Origin: Caprimulgus europaeus
Taxonomy: Eukaryota; Chordata; Aves; Caprimulgiformes; Caprimulgidae
Direction of reading: 5' to 3'
DNA: 64,000 nt
Assembly: GCA_907165065.1 (NCBI GenBank)
Contig: OU015528.1
Coordinates: 32,138,515 to 32,202,514 of the forward strand
Part shown: one piece after another, positions 25,745-38,073 of the stretch
Position numbering within the stretch: position 1 is the stretch's first letter
Layout: every line of letters begins with the position of its first letter
Notes under the pieces: model-generated
Database searches by the model: none
Seen by the model: only the letters and a program-made list of their open reading frames with translations
Told to the model about the DNA's origin: nothing
Position numbers and translations under genes: made by a program

Positions 25745-27960
25745 CTCTCCCCCATCTTTCACATAACTATGAGCACATGAATTTTCCATGTTCTTCAAAA
25801 TATATTGAGGTTTTCCTTAACGCGCAATAGGCTGCATTTCAGGAATGCAGAGTTTAGATGCTTCAGAGCCTGCTATGTTCATGTGCGAGCTTGCCCCACA
25901 ATACTTGAATATATGAAGTACTTTTACTGAGAAAATTGAAGCAATTCCACATGCAAAACAAATTTAACATCTTTTATCAGGAAATAAAATGGCATGTGGT
26001 TAAATAAGAATCACCTCTCAATGATTATGGACAATAACTTTGAAAAGTGAGTGAAAAGGCATCACTGTAAGGTGCTAAAGAGTTACAGAGTATTCAGGAG
26101 TATAATGTTCTAATTCTGCCCTTTCCTTTCTTCTCTGCCTCCCTTCTTCCATCCTTCTCTCCAAGGATGCACTTCTCCACCTCTGTCCTCCTCTGTCCCC
26201 TGCACCCTTGCCTGCCCCTGGGACTGGTGTCCTACTTGCTAACAGCCCTCGGCTGCCTGCATACTGGCAAAAGTTACCTCAGGAGCTGAGAAGGGAGGAG
26301 GAGGAGGCATAGAAAATGAGGGGAGGCTCCTGTAATCTTCCCAGTCCTATTGCACAAAACCCTCCCTTCTCCACATGCTTGGCTCTGATTCTAAGACCAT
26401 TGCTGGTGGACTGGAGGCACTGGTGTTCAGTCCCCACATAGAGCAGGACTAAGTGAAGGTTTTATTCAACCAGACTGGTTAAAGTGGGCAGCAAATGCAC
26501 AGGTGTTCACCATACCCAGGAGGTGTGCTTTGCTTTCTGTATAATCTACCAGAAGAAAATGAAGGCCCTCAAATGCTTTCCTATAGTCCTCTGCAGCTGT
26601 CATACAAGAGAAATGTGATCTGTCATAAATTCCTGTAGACCGAAGTAGTATTAGCACTGAGGATCTGCATATGTTTTCTTTGGAAAGAATTTGACTATAG
26701 GCTCAGTATAGTTTAGATTTGTCAAAGCTCAACTCTGTTCCTTGCTCTTGTGCAGGTGTTTACATCAAGATAAATCAAACAAATTGTATATTAAACACAA
26801 TGTAAATTAAATAATGCTGAATTAAAGTTTGCAGGTAGAGAATTATACAATAGAGATTATAAAGAAAAATGAGTTTGTAAAGGAAAAAAGGTTGGAAACT
26901 TTATGTTCTTTTAAAACAGGAAGGTTAACTGCTGTGTAATTATTCTTAAAACATATATTGTTCTATGGCAGGTTCACTTCCAGATATCTTGATTGGCAGT
27001 TCTTTTCCTATCCATACTGAGGTTATGGGAATACTTTTGGATTAACAACTCCATCAAGGCATCTGACTACTGTCTTCATTACTTATTTTAGTACAGAAGA
27101 AAATATGGCTGAAAATGTTTAAAATATGACAAAGAGTGCTTAATATCTTAGCTGAATAAATACCTCCTATAAAATTAATAAAAATTTTACATTAACACGC
27201 ATACCACATATTATTCTGCAAACTGAATCTGACTTGTTTTATAACTGTTTACAGTTTCTTTTTGCTCCCAGTTACAATTTACGATTTCAGATAGAATGAT
27301 AACTTTGTAAGTAAGGCATGCCCTTAATTCACATACACAGTCAGTGTATAGTTCTCTGAATAGCAAAGCATGAATTTGCCTCTGAGGTTGCTCTTTCGGA
27401 AGCTGTATCACATCTGATACAGGCAACATGATTTGCCACTCCTAAGGAAGAAAATGAGTGCTTAGAATACACTGATCTCTCTTGGCTAAGAGCCACACTT
27501 TCAATTTATCAGGCATCCTTTTCACTAATGGGTTAACCCTTATAGACAGTTAATGTTCACTCTGCTTTTGCTGGCATACATTTAAGATAAAATATTTATA
27601 CCACTCCATTGGAATGAGCATTAAAAGGGCAAGATTGTTCAAAATAATGGTCTACAAGAGGAGTAAAAATTATGTCCCAAGATAGGCTAATAAAATCCTT
27701 CTCAAAAATGCAGATATCCAAGGGGAAAAAAAATGACGATTTTTTTTTAATATCTGACATTGATACAGAGGAAGATTTGGTGTCACTGGTCAGCAACAAG
27801 CTAGAAGATGTTGACAAGTACAAAGTGACTCATGAGGGTGTCCATGGATTCAACAGGGTAGATCATGGATAGCAAAATGGATTTCATAAGAAGGAGACAC
27901 AGAAGAAATTAATAACTATATGCAGACAGTTTGGCTCTCATTGTCCCCTTCCTGATCTCA
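25745..27960. other. Intergenic, no gene seen
   Basis: Mostly AT-rich sequence with a CT-rich patch at about 26120-26215. The short plus-strand frame at 27672-27872 is rich in D, E and K around ISDIDTEEDLVSLVSNKL, but I could not connect it to splice sites or a known protein. Confidence 0.55.
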
Positions 27961-28110
27961 TCTATATCTATCTATATCTATATCTATATCTATATCTATA
28001 TCTATATCTATATCTATATCTATATCTATATCTATATCTATATCTATATCTATATCTATATCTATATCTATATCTATATCTATATCTATATCTATATCTA
28101 TCTATCTATA
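27961..28110 (+). repeat. (CTATAT)n microsatellite
   Basis: About 150 bases of near-perfect hexanucleotide repeat, with a few TCTA interruptions at both ends. It makes a frame of alternating Ile and Tyr that is not a gene. Such arrays are usually length-polymorphic. Confidence 0.97.
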
Positions 28111-28971
28111 CGTGCTTACAGTGTAAAAGATGGTGACTTTTAGCCTGAGTAATTCTGCTGATAAAAATATTTAGAGAAATGCTTGACATTTCCATATGTA
28201 ATCACAGAGAAGAACAGGACAGACTCAGGGTACAGGTTTGCATTCCCCTGCAAACAAGGAACGCTCAGTGGTGAGTGATCTGAAGACAGATCCCAAATAC
28301 TCGGAATGGCCACTTTGCCATGGTCCCCCCCCTTTAAAAGATAATCAGATCAAAATGTCTGTGTTGTCTCCATTACCTACCCAGGTGGGAAGTCAGCTGA
28401 TAGGGATGGCACACGTGCCCAGAGCTGTTTCTTCAATGAACTTTGAGGAAGAACAGGAGTTTCTCTTGTAATGTAAACTTGGCAAAAGCCTTCAACAGGA
28501 GTAAAGTGATTCTCCACTGTATATACTCCTACCTTGGCCATTATCTGCCTTTGCTTGCCATTCAGCTCCAAGCCTGTAGGATAAATGCAACTGGAAAAGT
28601 GAATGACCCTGAAAAAGGGTCCAGGAGAAGATGGACCCTTTTTCACAGCTTGCATCTGTAGAAAAGAGAAAGCCTGCTCCCACACATGGCTCAACCTTGC
28701 AGATCACCACTCCTGCAGCTCAGGGACACATACCACCGCTCAGGCTCTGCTGGCAGCTCTTCTGTTCAAGAAGTCCAAAGCCCCATTATCAGGATATTCC
28801 AGTGCTACATTGTGGTGCAAGTAAATAGCAGGGACCAGTGATTGCTATCAGGTTCTAGCATTTTCAATTTCTGTTACGAATTTACAAATGTGCATATGAA
28901 ACTGAAGGAAATAAAGTAGTTTATTCAGCAGGTACTGTCAGTGTGAAACTTAGTGATGTGCTGCTGCACAA
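28111..28971. other. Intergenic, no gene seen
   Basis: Moderate GC. Overlapping short frames at 28,377-28,828 on both strands have no recognisable motif. No repeat family recognised. Confidence 0.55.
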
Positions 28972-29180
28972 ATCATAGAATCACAGGATGGTTTGGGTTG
29001 GAAGAATCCTCCAAAGTTCATCTAGTCCAACCCCCTCACAATGGGCAGGGACATCATGGGTAGGGACATCTTCAACTAGATCAGGTTGCTCTGAGCCCCA
29101 TCCAACCTGATCTTGAACACTTCCAATGATGGGGCATCCACAGCTTCGCTGGTCAACCTGTTCCGGTGTCTCACCACCAC
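28972..29180 (-). mobile_element. CR1 LINE, 3'-terminal fragment, minus strand
   Basis: The sequence starts 'aatcatagaatcacaggatg', has 'catctagtccaaccccctca' and 'gatcaggttgctctgagccc', and ends near 'ttccggtgtctcaccaccac'. The order is the reverse complement of a CR1 3' end. It is 5'-truncated and moderately diverged. Confidence 0.92.
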
Positions 29181-29550
29181 AAATCAGGGTCTCAACATAC
29201 AATTTGGGCTTAATATGCCTTGAACTGTTAATGGTTTCCAATTTGCCATGTGTCTCCAAAACCAGAGTGGTGTTTTGGCTTTTTCCCCCTTGACTTTTTG
29301 TTAGTTCAAAAGAGACAAGCCAGTAAAAGACCTTCCATTTGGGACAGTATTATGGCGGTAAAAAAGGAAAAAGGAGCATGGGAGAAAAAGACAAAACAAG
29401 GACTATCTACCACATGGGTAGGCAGACAAAACGGACGGATGGATAGCTAGCTATACATGGCTCAGGCAAGGTCCACTCTTTCCAAACTTTTAGTGACTTC
29501 TGCAAAACATGTGTTGATCTTCTAACTGAACAGGTACAATAATGTGATTA
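29181..29550. other. Intergenic, no gene seen
   Basis: A short spacer lies between a CR1 fragment and a solo LTR, with nothing recognisable in it. Confidence 0.6.
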
Positions 29551-29555
29551 ATATA
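29551..29555. repeat. Target-site duplication, left copy (ATATA)
   Basis: It is identical to 30704-30708 on the other side of the solo LTR. Confidence 0.8.
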
Positions 29556-30703
29556 TGTGGTGGGTTGACCCTGGCTAGAGGCCGGATGCCCACCAAAGCC
29601 CACTCTATCACTCCCCCTCCTCAAATGGGCAGGGGGAGAAAATTATAACGAAAAGCTCGTGGGTGGAGATAAGGACAGAGAGAGATCACTCACCAATTAC
29701 TGGCACGGGCAAAACAGACTCGACTTGGGGGAGAAAAACAAATTTACTTTATTACCAGTCAAAATTAGAGGATAGTGAGAAGTAAAACCAAATCTTAAAA
29801 CACCTCCCCCATCCCTCCCTTCTTCCCGGGCTTAATCTCTTTCCCGATTTCCACCTCCTCCCCCCAGCGGCACAGGGGAACAGGGAATGGGGTTGGGGTC
29901 AGTTCATCACACGGTGTTTCTGCCGCTGCTTCCTCCTCAGGAGGAGGACTCCTTCCCCCGCACCAGCGTGGGGTCTCTCTCACGGGAGACAGTCCTCCAC
30001 CAACTTCTCCAACGTGAGTCCTTCCCATGACTGACAGTTCCTCACGAACTGCTTTGGCATGGGTCCATTCCATGGTGTGCAGTCCTTCAGGAAGGGACTG
30101 CTTCAGCACAGGTCCCCCACGGGGTCACAAGTCCTGCCAGCAAACCTGCTCCGGCGTGGGCTCCTCTCTCCACGGGCTACAGGTCCTGACAGGAACCTGC
30201 TCCAGCGCGGGCTTCCCGCGGGGTCACAGCCTCCTTCGGGCATCCACCTGCTCCGGCGTGGGGTCCTCCACGGGCTACAGGTGGTCATCTGCTCCACCAT
30301 GGACCTCCATGGGCTGCAGGGGGACAGCCTGTCTCACCCTGGTCTTCACCACAGGCTGCAGGGGAATCGCTGCTCCGGCGCCGGAGCCCATCCTCCCCCT
30401 CCTTCTTCACTGACCTTGGTGTCTGTGGAGTTGTTTTCTCTTACATCTTCTCACTTCTCTCTCCAGCTGCAAAGTGTGCAGCTTTTTTTTTCTCCCTTCC
30501 TTTTTTTTTTCTTAATTATGTTATCACAGAGGCGTTACTGATGGACTCGGCCTTGGCCAGCGGCGGGTCCCTTCTTGTAGCCGGCTGGCATTGGCTGTGT
30601 CGGGTCGGACATGGGGGAAGCTTCTGGCAGCTTCTCTCACAGAAGCCACCCCATGTCCCCTCCCCCACTGCTACCAAAAACCTTGCCACGCAAACCCAAT
30701 ACA
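29556..30703 (-). mobile_element. Solo LTR of an ERVL-type avian retrovirus (fossil)
   Basis: The plus strand reads TGTGGTGGGTTGACCC... to ...AACCCAATACA, with TG/CA ends. A perfect 5-base duplication, ATATA, flanks it at 29551-29555 and 30704-30708. The orientation is minus: the minus strand starts TGTATTGGGTTTGCGTGG and carries a polyadenylation signal AATAAA at 29753-29748. The length of 1,148 bases and a 5-base target duplication suit a class III (ERVL-like) element of the kind abundant in birds. No internal region is present, so it is a solo LTR left by recombination. Its frames (for example 29795-30109) are not genes. Confidence 0.88.
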
Positions 30704-30708
30704 ATATA
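30704..30708. repeat. Target-site duplication, right copy (ATATA)
   Basis: It is identical to 29551-29555. Confidence 0.8.
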
Positions 30709-33700
30709 AAATCTATACACTTATTTACAAATAAACCTATGCAACAGCTAGGGAAATAGCTGCACTAACTGGAAGCACTGGAAAAAGTTTTTCTAAGTCC
30801 CTTCAAAACAAAAGCGTTAACCTTAATGGTAACCATATGCTAACCAACACTCATCTGTCTCCTTCAAAAACAGAAACCTGAAAGAATAAGCAAGAGTGGG
30901 GGTTTCATGGCATTCTTTTCAGTGCTGGATACCTTTATTATTTTGTCATCTAACTGGAAAGATAAGAACGGAATAGCGGGAGAATAGTGGAAAAGCTGTA
31001 GTGCGTTTAATATAAGGTAAAATAATTAAGTTGGTAGCAATTATTGTGTGAGCCTCAAGCTGTAATCTAATCAGCTATCACGACCTAGGCAGGACTGGGT
31101 TGCACTGGTACTTAAGGAAGAAATCCCAGAACGTATCAGAAACATAGTCTCCTCTGACTGACTTAAGGAAATAGATCACAGTGAGGGTTTGGAAGACACT
31201 TGTATATATTTACTACCAGTTAGCATAATAGAGTCTTAATTCCAGAGAGGATAGTTATATGCTTTGTCTACTGCACTGTTGCAGTTTCATAGCAATATGG
31301 TATTTTTCCACACCTTATCTTAAACTTTCTATAGCATTTTTGAGATATTAAATAGCAGCTATATTTTATGTCAGAAGTGGTTCCAACATTAGGGCTGGGA
31401 AAAGTGATTCTCACATAAAAGCCATGAGCTTTACACACTTAACACACTTAAATACTGCTTTTTAAAATTGATGGGACTCCTGTGAGACAGCAGCAAGGTT
31501 TTACCCAGAGTTTATGCAATCAGGATGAAAATCTTCTAAGCAGACACTGAACAGCTGGGCCATGCATCAATAAATCACACATGAAATCTTTATTCTCTTG
31601 GTTGGCAAATGAGTTGCATGGGAATGAGTTTCACCCTCAGACTGTAATGTCCTTTGGCAGAATATATAATTTTAATACTATTAGAACAATATGAATGAGC
31701 AGTTATTGAAGTAATTCTAATTAGAGGCACCTAGACATCATGGAAGAACATTCTGTGGGAATGTAGACTAAAAGTCTTGGGTCTTCTGTTGAGCATAATG
31801 CATTGTTACACTGGAGAAGAGGTAATAATTCATTTTACATACTGGAGATAATGTGCTGGAGGAGGAATAAATGGACCACACCAGTTAAGTCTACACAATG
31901 TAAGGAATTTTTAAAACCACATCTTTGCTGTGAGATAAAGCCCTCCTGGAAATAGTGCTATGTCAGTTTAAAAATAGAAGAAGAAATCTGGATGTAGTAA
32001 AGAAGTTTTATTTAAAACACTAATGAAATATATTGTATAGTTAAGAATGAATGTGTTTTCATCAGTCTTTTGTGTATCTAGACATTAGAGTGGCAGCAAA
32101 CACCTGTGTCTAAGAACAACTTAAAGAACATGTTGAAGTTTGTATAGCTTGGCACTAGAGCAATGAAGTCTGTCTTGAACGTATGTATTATTAAATAGAG
32201 TCTGACTCAGATGCACTGAAGAAAAGAGGGATGGCTCACATTTGAAATTCCTCTATCTGTTTATGCTTAGACATGAAAGCCAAATTTCTGCCATGTGATG
32301 AAGCACTTGAGTTACAGCCTACCTGAGCCAGTAGGTCCCCAAGCCATAGCCCAGCACTACGCAGAGGCAGCAGTTAAAGGCCCAGGGCAGTTCAGATGTG
32401 TTTGCAGAGGATATTACCTCAGGGCAGTGCCATGAAAATGCAGCTACACATTTCCAGATCTGAAAGGCTTCTCTGTTTCTGCACAACAGACATTTTTCAC
32501 ATACTTGCACAACTTTCAAATACTTGCACAACAGTATTTTCTCATCAGGTTAACTACACCAAAGCCAGTCTGAGTGTCTATGAGTGATGATGTCAACATG
32601 ACCAGAAATCTTTGTCTTGTCACATGATGAGCCTTGCTGCTATTTCTTACCAACTTCTCTGACAGTAAGTTGTGTGAAAGGGAAATGTAGACCTATTGTT
32701 ATATGTTATTCAAGGTATTTCCATTGCTTTTCAATTTAGGATACCCACTTTTAAACATACTGGGTGACAGAGTTTATTTTCACATTTATGGTTTTCCTAA
32801 CCATCAGACAAGTTAGGTAGTGGTGTGCCTGCTATCTAGATAAGGCTCACTGAAGAACAGTGGTCCCATCTTTGGATCCTGCAATCTATACTTGGTGCAG
32901 GACATGGGGAGTGATATGGAAAAAAAACCCCAAGAGCTAAAAGTGGCTCATCAGTCCCACCAAATATTTAGGATCAACATGCCCTAGGGATGGCTCTAAC
33001 TTGCATTTGACAGTGCCCTGTCTGTGTAGATTTGCCCAGGTCCTGTGTACACTTGGCTGCCTTAAGGCCTGATTGTATTCCAGTGCAATGGCCATGTGCT
33101 CAGAGTGCTCTAAATCTGCACATTTCTCAGCCAAACTCCTTGACTGCATACTTCTAGTTTTTCTCTTGAATGCAGTGTCCTGTTATGACAGCTATTCTGG
33201 AAGTTCTCCAGAAACTGGTGGTGCACTCTTGGTGTGGTGTAAAGTGGTAAAAGTGGGGACCCAATGATGAGTCTTGTGAAGTCATTCAGCTCCAGATTTT
33301 GAAACCTGAAGGCAGATGCCTACATGTAAGTGTCCACAGGTGAACCATGTGTCTAAGCTCACATGATAGTCATGGAGTTAGAGACCTGTAAAAGGGATAC
33401 TCAGATCCTTTCAGAGCAGAGGGTTACGAAGCTGCTACATACAGGTGGCTGTTGCTATCTGAGGTGCACTAGCACATCCCACTTGGCCTTCCACTGCTCC
33501 TCTAGAAGGACATGGGTTTTCTGCAGGTCCTGTCTCATATCCACCACCATGGTGTGAATGCCACAGTTAGTTACATCTAAAATAGCTTCTGTGTGGGCAA
33601 CTTGCTTGAGCCTCCCTGCACGGTCCAGCTGAAATGCTCTCCAGGCTGCTGCATTGACTGGCTGCATTGACTAAATCTCCACTGCCTCTAACAAGCACTG

Positions 33701-36700
33701 CAAACCCACACGTTGACATCCATGTATAGCCACGTACATTTATATATCTTAATTCTGAAGTGATTAATAGCCTCACTGGTTTCCACACAAAAAGGATTAA
33801 ATACACAGATCCTGAATCACTTATTTCTGAAACACTTAAAGCCCCCACTACAGGAAAGGTGCTTGGTGTTTCTGAACTAAATGAATGTGGCAACTATTCC
33901 CCCAGCAGATAGCTGCAGGATTTAGCTTCTAAGTTGGTTTAAATTGAGAAGACATTGGTGAATAAACACTTATTTTTGTTTCTCTCTCTTCAAACAGAAG
34001 ATATGGTGCAACCAGGACCTTAAAATAGAGTTGGAACTGGAAAAGATTTGGGGCAGTTGGAGAAACTGTCAGTGATGTGATGGCGGTACAAGCAAATGCC
34101 TCAGAGCTGAAATTTGTATGAACTAAAGGCTACAATAAGTGAAAGAGATTCACAGAAAGTACAGGCATTGTCAGCATGCTTCTTGCTCTTCCCCACCCTT
34201 TGGAGCCAGCCAATATTGTGGAAAGCAGCCAGAGCAGAAAAGGAAGCAGTCTGTATTTGTACGCCTAGCAAGCAAGCATAAGACTTGGGGACTAATTTTA
34301 GAGAGCGATGAGGAAAATGTGCCAAACCCAGTTCTCAAACACTTCAGAGCATACATATATATATATTTTTTTTTTTCCAGAAACTGGAAGATTCATCTTT
34401 CTGCTTGATGTGCAAATAAAGATATCAGCAAAATGCAGAGGTTTACAGACATGTGGACATCATGGCCACTATCATCCTTTTCTCACATTATTGGAAGGCG
34501 GATATTTTATCCAGATAATATATTCACAGCCAATATTGCTTTTTCTCACATCAGTCTCTGAGTAGATAAGAGAGTTCCTTTCCATTTGGTACAGAGAATT
34601 CCACAAAGGTCTGCAAATGATAAGAGTGGATTTTTTCTTTCCTTTACAGTAGTAAAGTTCATAATATAAACTACTAGTCTTGTGTAGATTTGGGTGAGGT
34701 TTTGATGGAACATAATCACACCAGAAGACTGGATATAAGAAAGGGAAATTTTTGATTCATCCTAAAGGCAGAATAATAAGTTTTGCATTCAAGAAGTAGT
34801 ACATTTAACTAAATACTGGCATTTCATGGCTTCCTTTAAATTAGGAGGATTTTCTTAATAAAGATGCATATAAGAAAACTAGCCATCTAGGTAAATAAAA
34901 ACAAATATGCATGAGACTGGCAGGAGTATTAATTTTGGTAGCTTAGAGATGCAATGTGGAAAAGCTATGGGCAACAATTCCAACTTTGATAGATTTAGTA
35001 GCACACAACAGTCATTCAGATTAGAAGCCACAGAGCACGAGGATGCAATATCTGCTAAGGGAGAAGTTCAGAGGTTTTTAGAGTGGTCAGTAGTTCTAGC
35101 ACCTTTATTTATCCATAAGCTCAAACTGCATAAACACATCTTTGATTTCCTGAAGTCAACACCTGTATGAAAAGGTAAGCTGTTTTTTTTATAATGCCAC
35201 ACTTTTAGAAGGCAGAAGTGGAAATGACAGAAGGTGATTACATCTAATTAGGCTTTATTAGGATCCACATAGCCAATGGATTGAATACTGTAGTTGTTTA
35301 GGTTCTTTAATTTTCAGTAAGAACATTTTAAAATTAGTTATTAAGTCTTTTACCATTAAACAATTCTCTTTATCTTTACAACAGCAGAATTCAGTCATTT
35401 TTCAATTATTACAATTAATTAAATGCACCAGAAAGTTGTATTTTTAATTTTTATATTTTCAAAAAGGATAATATTTTTGTTTTCAAAAGGAACTTAGATC
35501 CACAATGATCCATAGAATCCCTGATATTTTTTAATAAAATGTGAGAAGTTAAGCAAAGAGTGGGTGTTCTCTGGACTTCTTGGTCACTGGTAAACTTTCT
35601 GAAGAAGCCAAAGAATAACGTGTAAACTAGGCAAGTGTGGTGAAAAATATTCTCCAAAAGTCATGTCATGTAGTATATTAAATGAATTTAATGTACAGTT
35701 TCAATAGTGTTTTCAGTAATTGATGGTACATTCTACATTAAGGGAGAATAATGGTATATTTAGATGGAAGCGTTTTTCATTTGATTACCATTCAGTTCTG
35801 AAGAGTTGACGGGAACTCTGAAATTGTCTCATGTCCTTACTATTAAGAGATCAGCTATAATGTTATCCAAGGATATATTTTATATTTAGCACCCCTTTGC
35901 TTTTTTTTTTTGGCTTTGCCTTCATGTTCCTCCAAAAGTAATTTTCCTATTGTCTTTTTACTAATGAGGAATGAATTGGTCCAGATGAAATCAGATTCAT
36001 TTGAAAAGAAGAAAGTAAAAATGTGATTCTCAGGGTAGAGCAGTTCTACTGCATATTTCTATTATTAGTTCAGAGTGTTTCACTTGTTAGTCATTTGTAG
36101 GCAACATCTCATGCAAAATCATTTACCAGCAAAACACACTCACTTAGTGGGTCACTGGTATGAAACACACTGGGATCAACTCATAGCCCCTGGGTGCTTC
36201 ACGTAGCTATTTACACAACAGCAGAGTGAGTAGAAATGCTGTCATTCTGATATGCAGTTATTTTTCACTGATATTAATAGATGATAAAAATCAAGATTCA
36301 GAGCTTAAACTACCTACCAAAATAGGTGTGTAGTGATGCTGATCCTTTCCCTGGTTATCTTAGGGTGAGAAAATACCGTGTTCATCTTCCATCACGATCG
36401 ATCCACTATGGAAAATCTGACTGAGTCAAGATTCACCTTATCAACTAAATGATCAGATGGCAAATTGAGACAACAGCTTGATCAGTCATTCTGCAAGCTT
36501 AAGAAATTGCATTTAAGAATAGGCTTTGTGTATTGCATCTGTAAGTAATATAGAAACTAAGACCCCAGAGGAAAAGAGTTCCTCAGGAACTCCGGGAGAC
36601 CTACCTTCAGAGGTAAACACAGATATCAAATGACCAACAGGAATAGAGGGTAAAAAAAAAATATTAAATCTGTTCAAGGAGAAATAATAAAACTATAGTA

Positions 36701-37084
36701 CTCCTGTACTTTTGTCATAAAAGATGACAGGAACCCTTTCTTGTTTCTCTAAGATTATAATCTCACATAGAAAAAAAAAGAGGACTCTTGCAAACAAATC
36801 ATAACTTCATTGGGAAAAAAATACGACATCGTTAACAGGAGTTAATAAAACATCCATTGTTAATTTGTGGTCTTTATTTTTCTGTACCTTTATGTTCTGA
36901 CAAAAGCTGGATAGCCTAGAGCACAGGTAGTGGCATATGGAGATCCTTCACCTTGAACTCTCCCTGATTCCAATGCCAGCCACTAGTCACTAGTGGCCAA
37001 GGACTGCTGGCCCCTAAAGACCACCTTGTGACCTGTATGGGATGAGTTGGGTGGTCTCAGCCCAGTGTCCATGCAAAAAACACT
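30709..37084. other. Intergenic, no convincing gene
   Basis: About 6.4 kb of mostly AT-rich sequence. I see no recognisable CR1 or LTR. Two parts have better than average coding texture: minus-strand frames at 32,937-33,149 and 33,455-33,667 (listed separately), and a plus-strand frame at 34,907-35,170 followed by a donor-like AAAAG|GTAAGC at 35,175-35,176. None matches a known family. Poly-T stretches occur near 34367 and 35902. Confidence 0.55.
32937..33667 (-). other. Possible decayed coding remnant
   Basis: Two minus-strand frames about 300 bases apart have a coding-like composition. The upstream one (33667-33455) includes AWRAFQLDRAGRLKQVAHTE, then DMRQDLQKTHVLLEEQWKAK. The downstream one (33149-32937) includes NQALRQPSVHRTWANLHRQG and EPSLGHVDPKYLVGLMSHF. 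They look helical and repeat-derived, perhaps from an old DNA-transposon or Myb/SANT-like gene, but I cannot name the family. The frame between them is closed, so any gene is broken. Confidence 0.25.
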
Positions 37085-38073
37085 TGTGTTGGGTTGGAGA
37101 GGGTGGTGCATTTTTGGTAGTAGGGTAAGGGGCCACCTGGTGAGAAGCTTCACAAAAGCTCCTCTGGCTCCAAGGTGGAGCCCCCCCCAGCCCAGGAAGA
37201 ACCAATTAGCAACAGAGAAATACCTCTGCAAATCCATATTTGTGAGGGGAAGGATGGTCTTGAAAAGAAGAAGGTGGAGAGAACCTGGAGGAGAGGTCGT
37301 TGACCTGAACAAAAGACAACCATCAGCCTAAAAAAAGAGAGAGCTTCCTTGCCAGGAAGGTGAAGGAGGAGGGGGAGGACAGAGAACCTCAGACACCCAG
37401 TTCAACCCCAGGGAGTAGGAGAATGCAAAGGAGGTTCCCTGCAGCCCATGGAAAAGCAATGGTGGAGGAGAGACACATGTGTAGGTCATGGAGGACTCCA
37501 TGCTGGAGCAGAAAAGCCGAGCCTGAGGGCAAGTGTGACGGTATTGAGACCCCACTCAATGCCAGACTTGTGGATCCCCAGAGCCAGGGGGTGAGGAGGT
37601 GCGCTGGACCAGAGCCCCATCTGCAGACCACGGATGTCCCCATGCTGGACCTAAGAGCTGAGCCTGAAGAGGTCCGTGACTCCATGGGAAGCTGGATTTG
37701 GAACATCTTATTCCTGGACTTTCGTGCCGAGAAGAGTGCAATGGTGAAACGATGGCAACCCCCATTGCCTGTCCTCTGTGCTGCTGGTAGGGAGAAGGTA
37801 GAGAAATCAGGAGCAAAGTGATTTGATCCCAGAAAGAATGGAGGGGTGGGGGAAGGTGTTGTAAGATGTGGTTGTTATGTGTCACTGTGCTACTCGGATG
37901 AATGGCAACAAGTTAAATTGATTTTTTTTCCCCAAGTTGAGTCTGTTTTGCCCGTGACCATAACTGGTGATGTGCTAATTCTGTGCCCCCTTTGTTGTGA
38001 TTCCCTTCCCATCTCACTGGGTCAGGGGAGTGAGTGCAGGACCACATGGTCCTACCTGTGGTTTAAACCACCA
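37085..38073 (+). mobile_element. Solo LTR (fossil), plus orientation, related to the 29.6 kb and 24.3 kb LTRs
   Basis: It begins TGTGTTGGGTTGGAGAGG, compared with TGTATTGGGTTTGCGTGG for the minus-strand start of the 29.6 kb LTR. It shares 'gagtctgttttgcccgtg' near its 3' end with that element and closes at 'gtggtttaaaccacca' (38070 or 38073). About 550 bases of its 5' half are nearly identical to the inverted copy at 24.3-24.9 kb. I find no clean target duplication. It appears whole or nearly so as a solo LTR; no internal region is present. Its frame at 37,360-37,821 is not a host gene. Confidence 0.8.

Noticed and set aside
27931-28143. Ile-Tyr repeat 'protein'
   Set aside because: Translation of the (CTATAT)n microsatellite.
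30027-30541. Overlapping frames of 128 and 160 residues on the plus strand
   Set aside because: They lie wholly within the solo LTR and are antisense to it.
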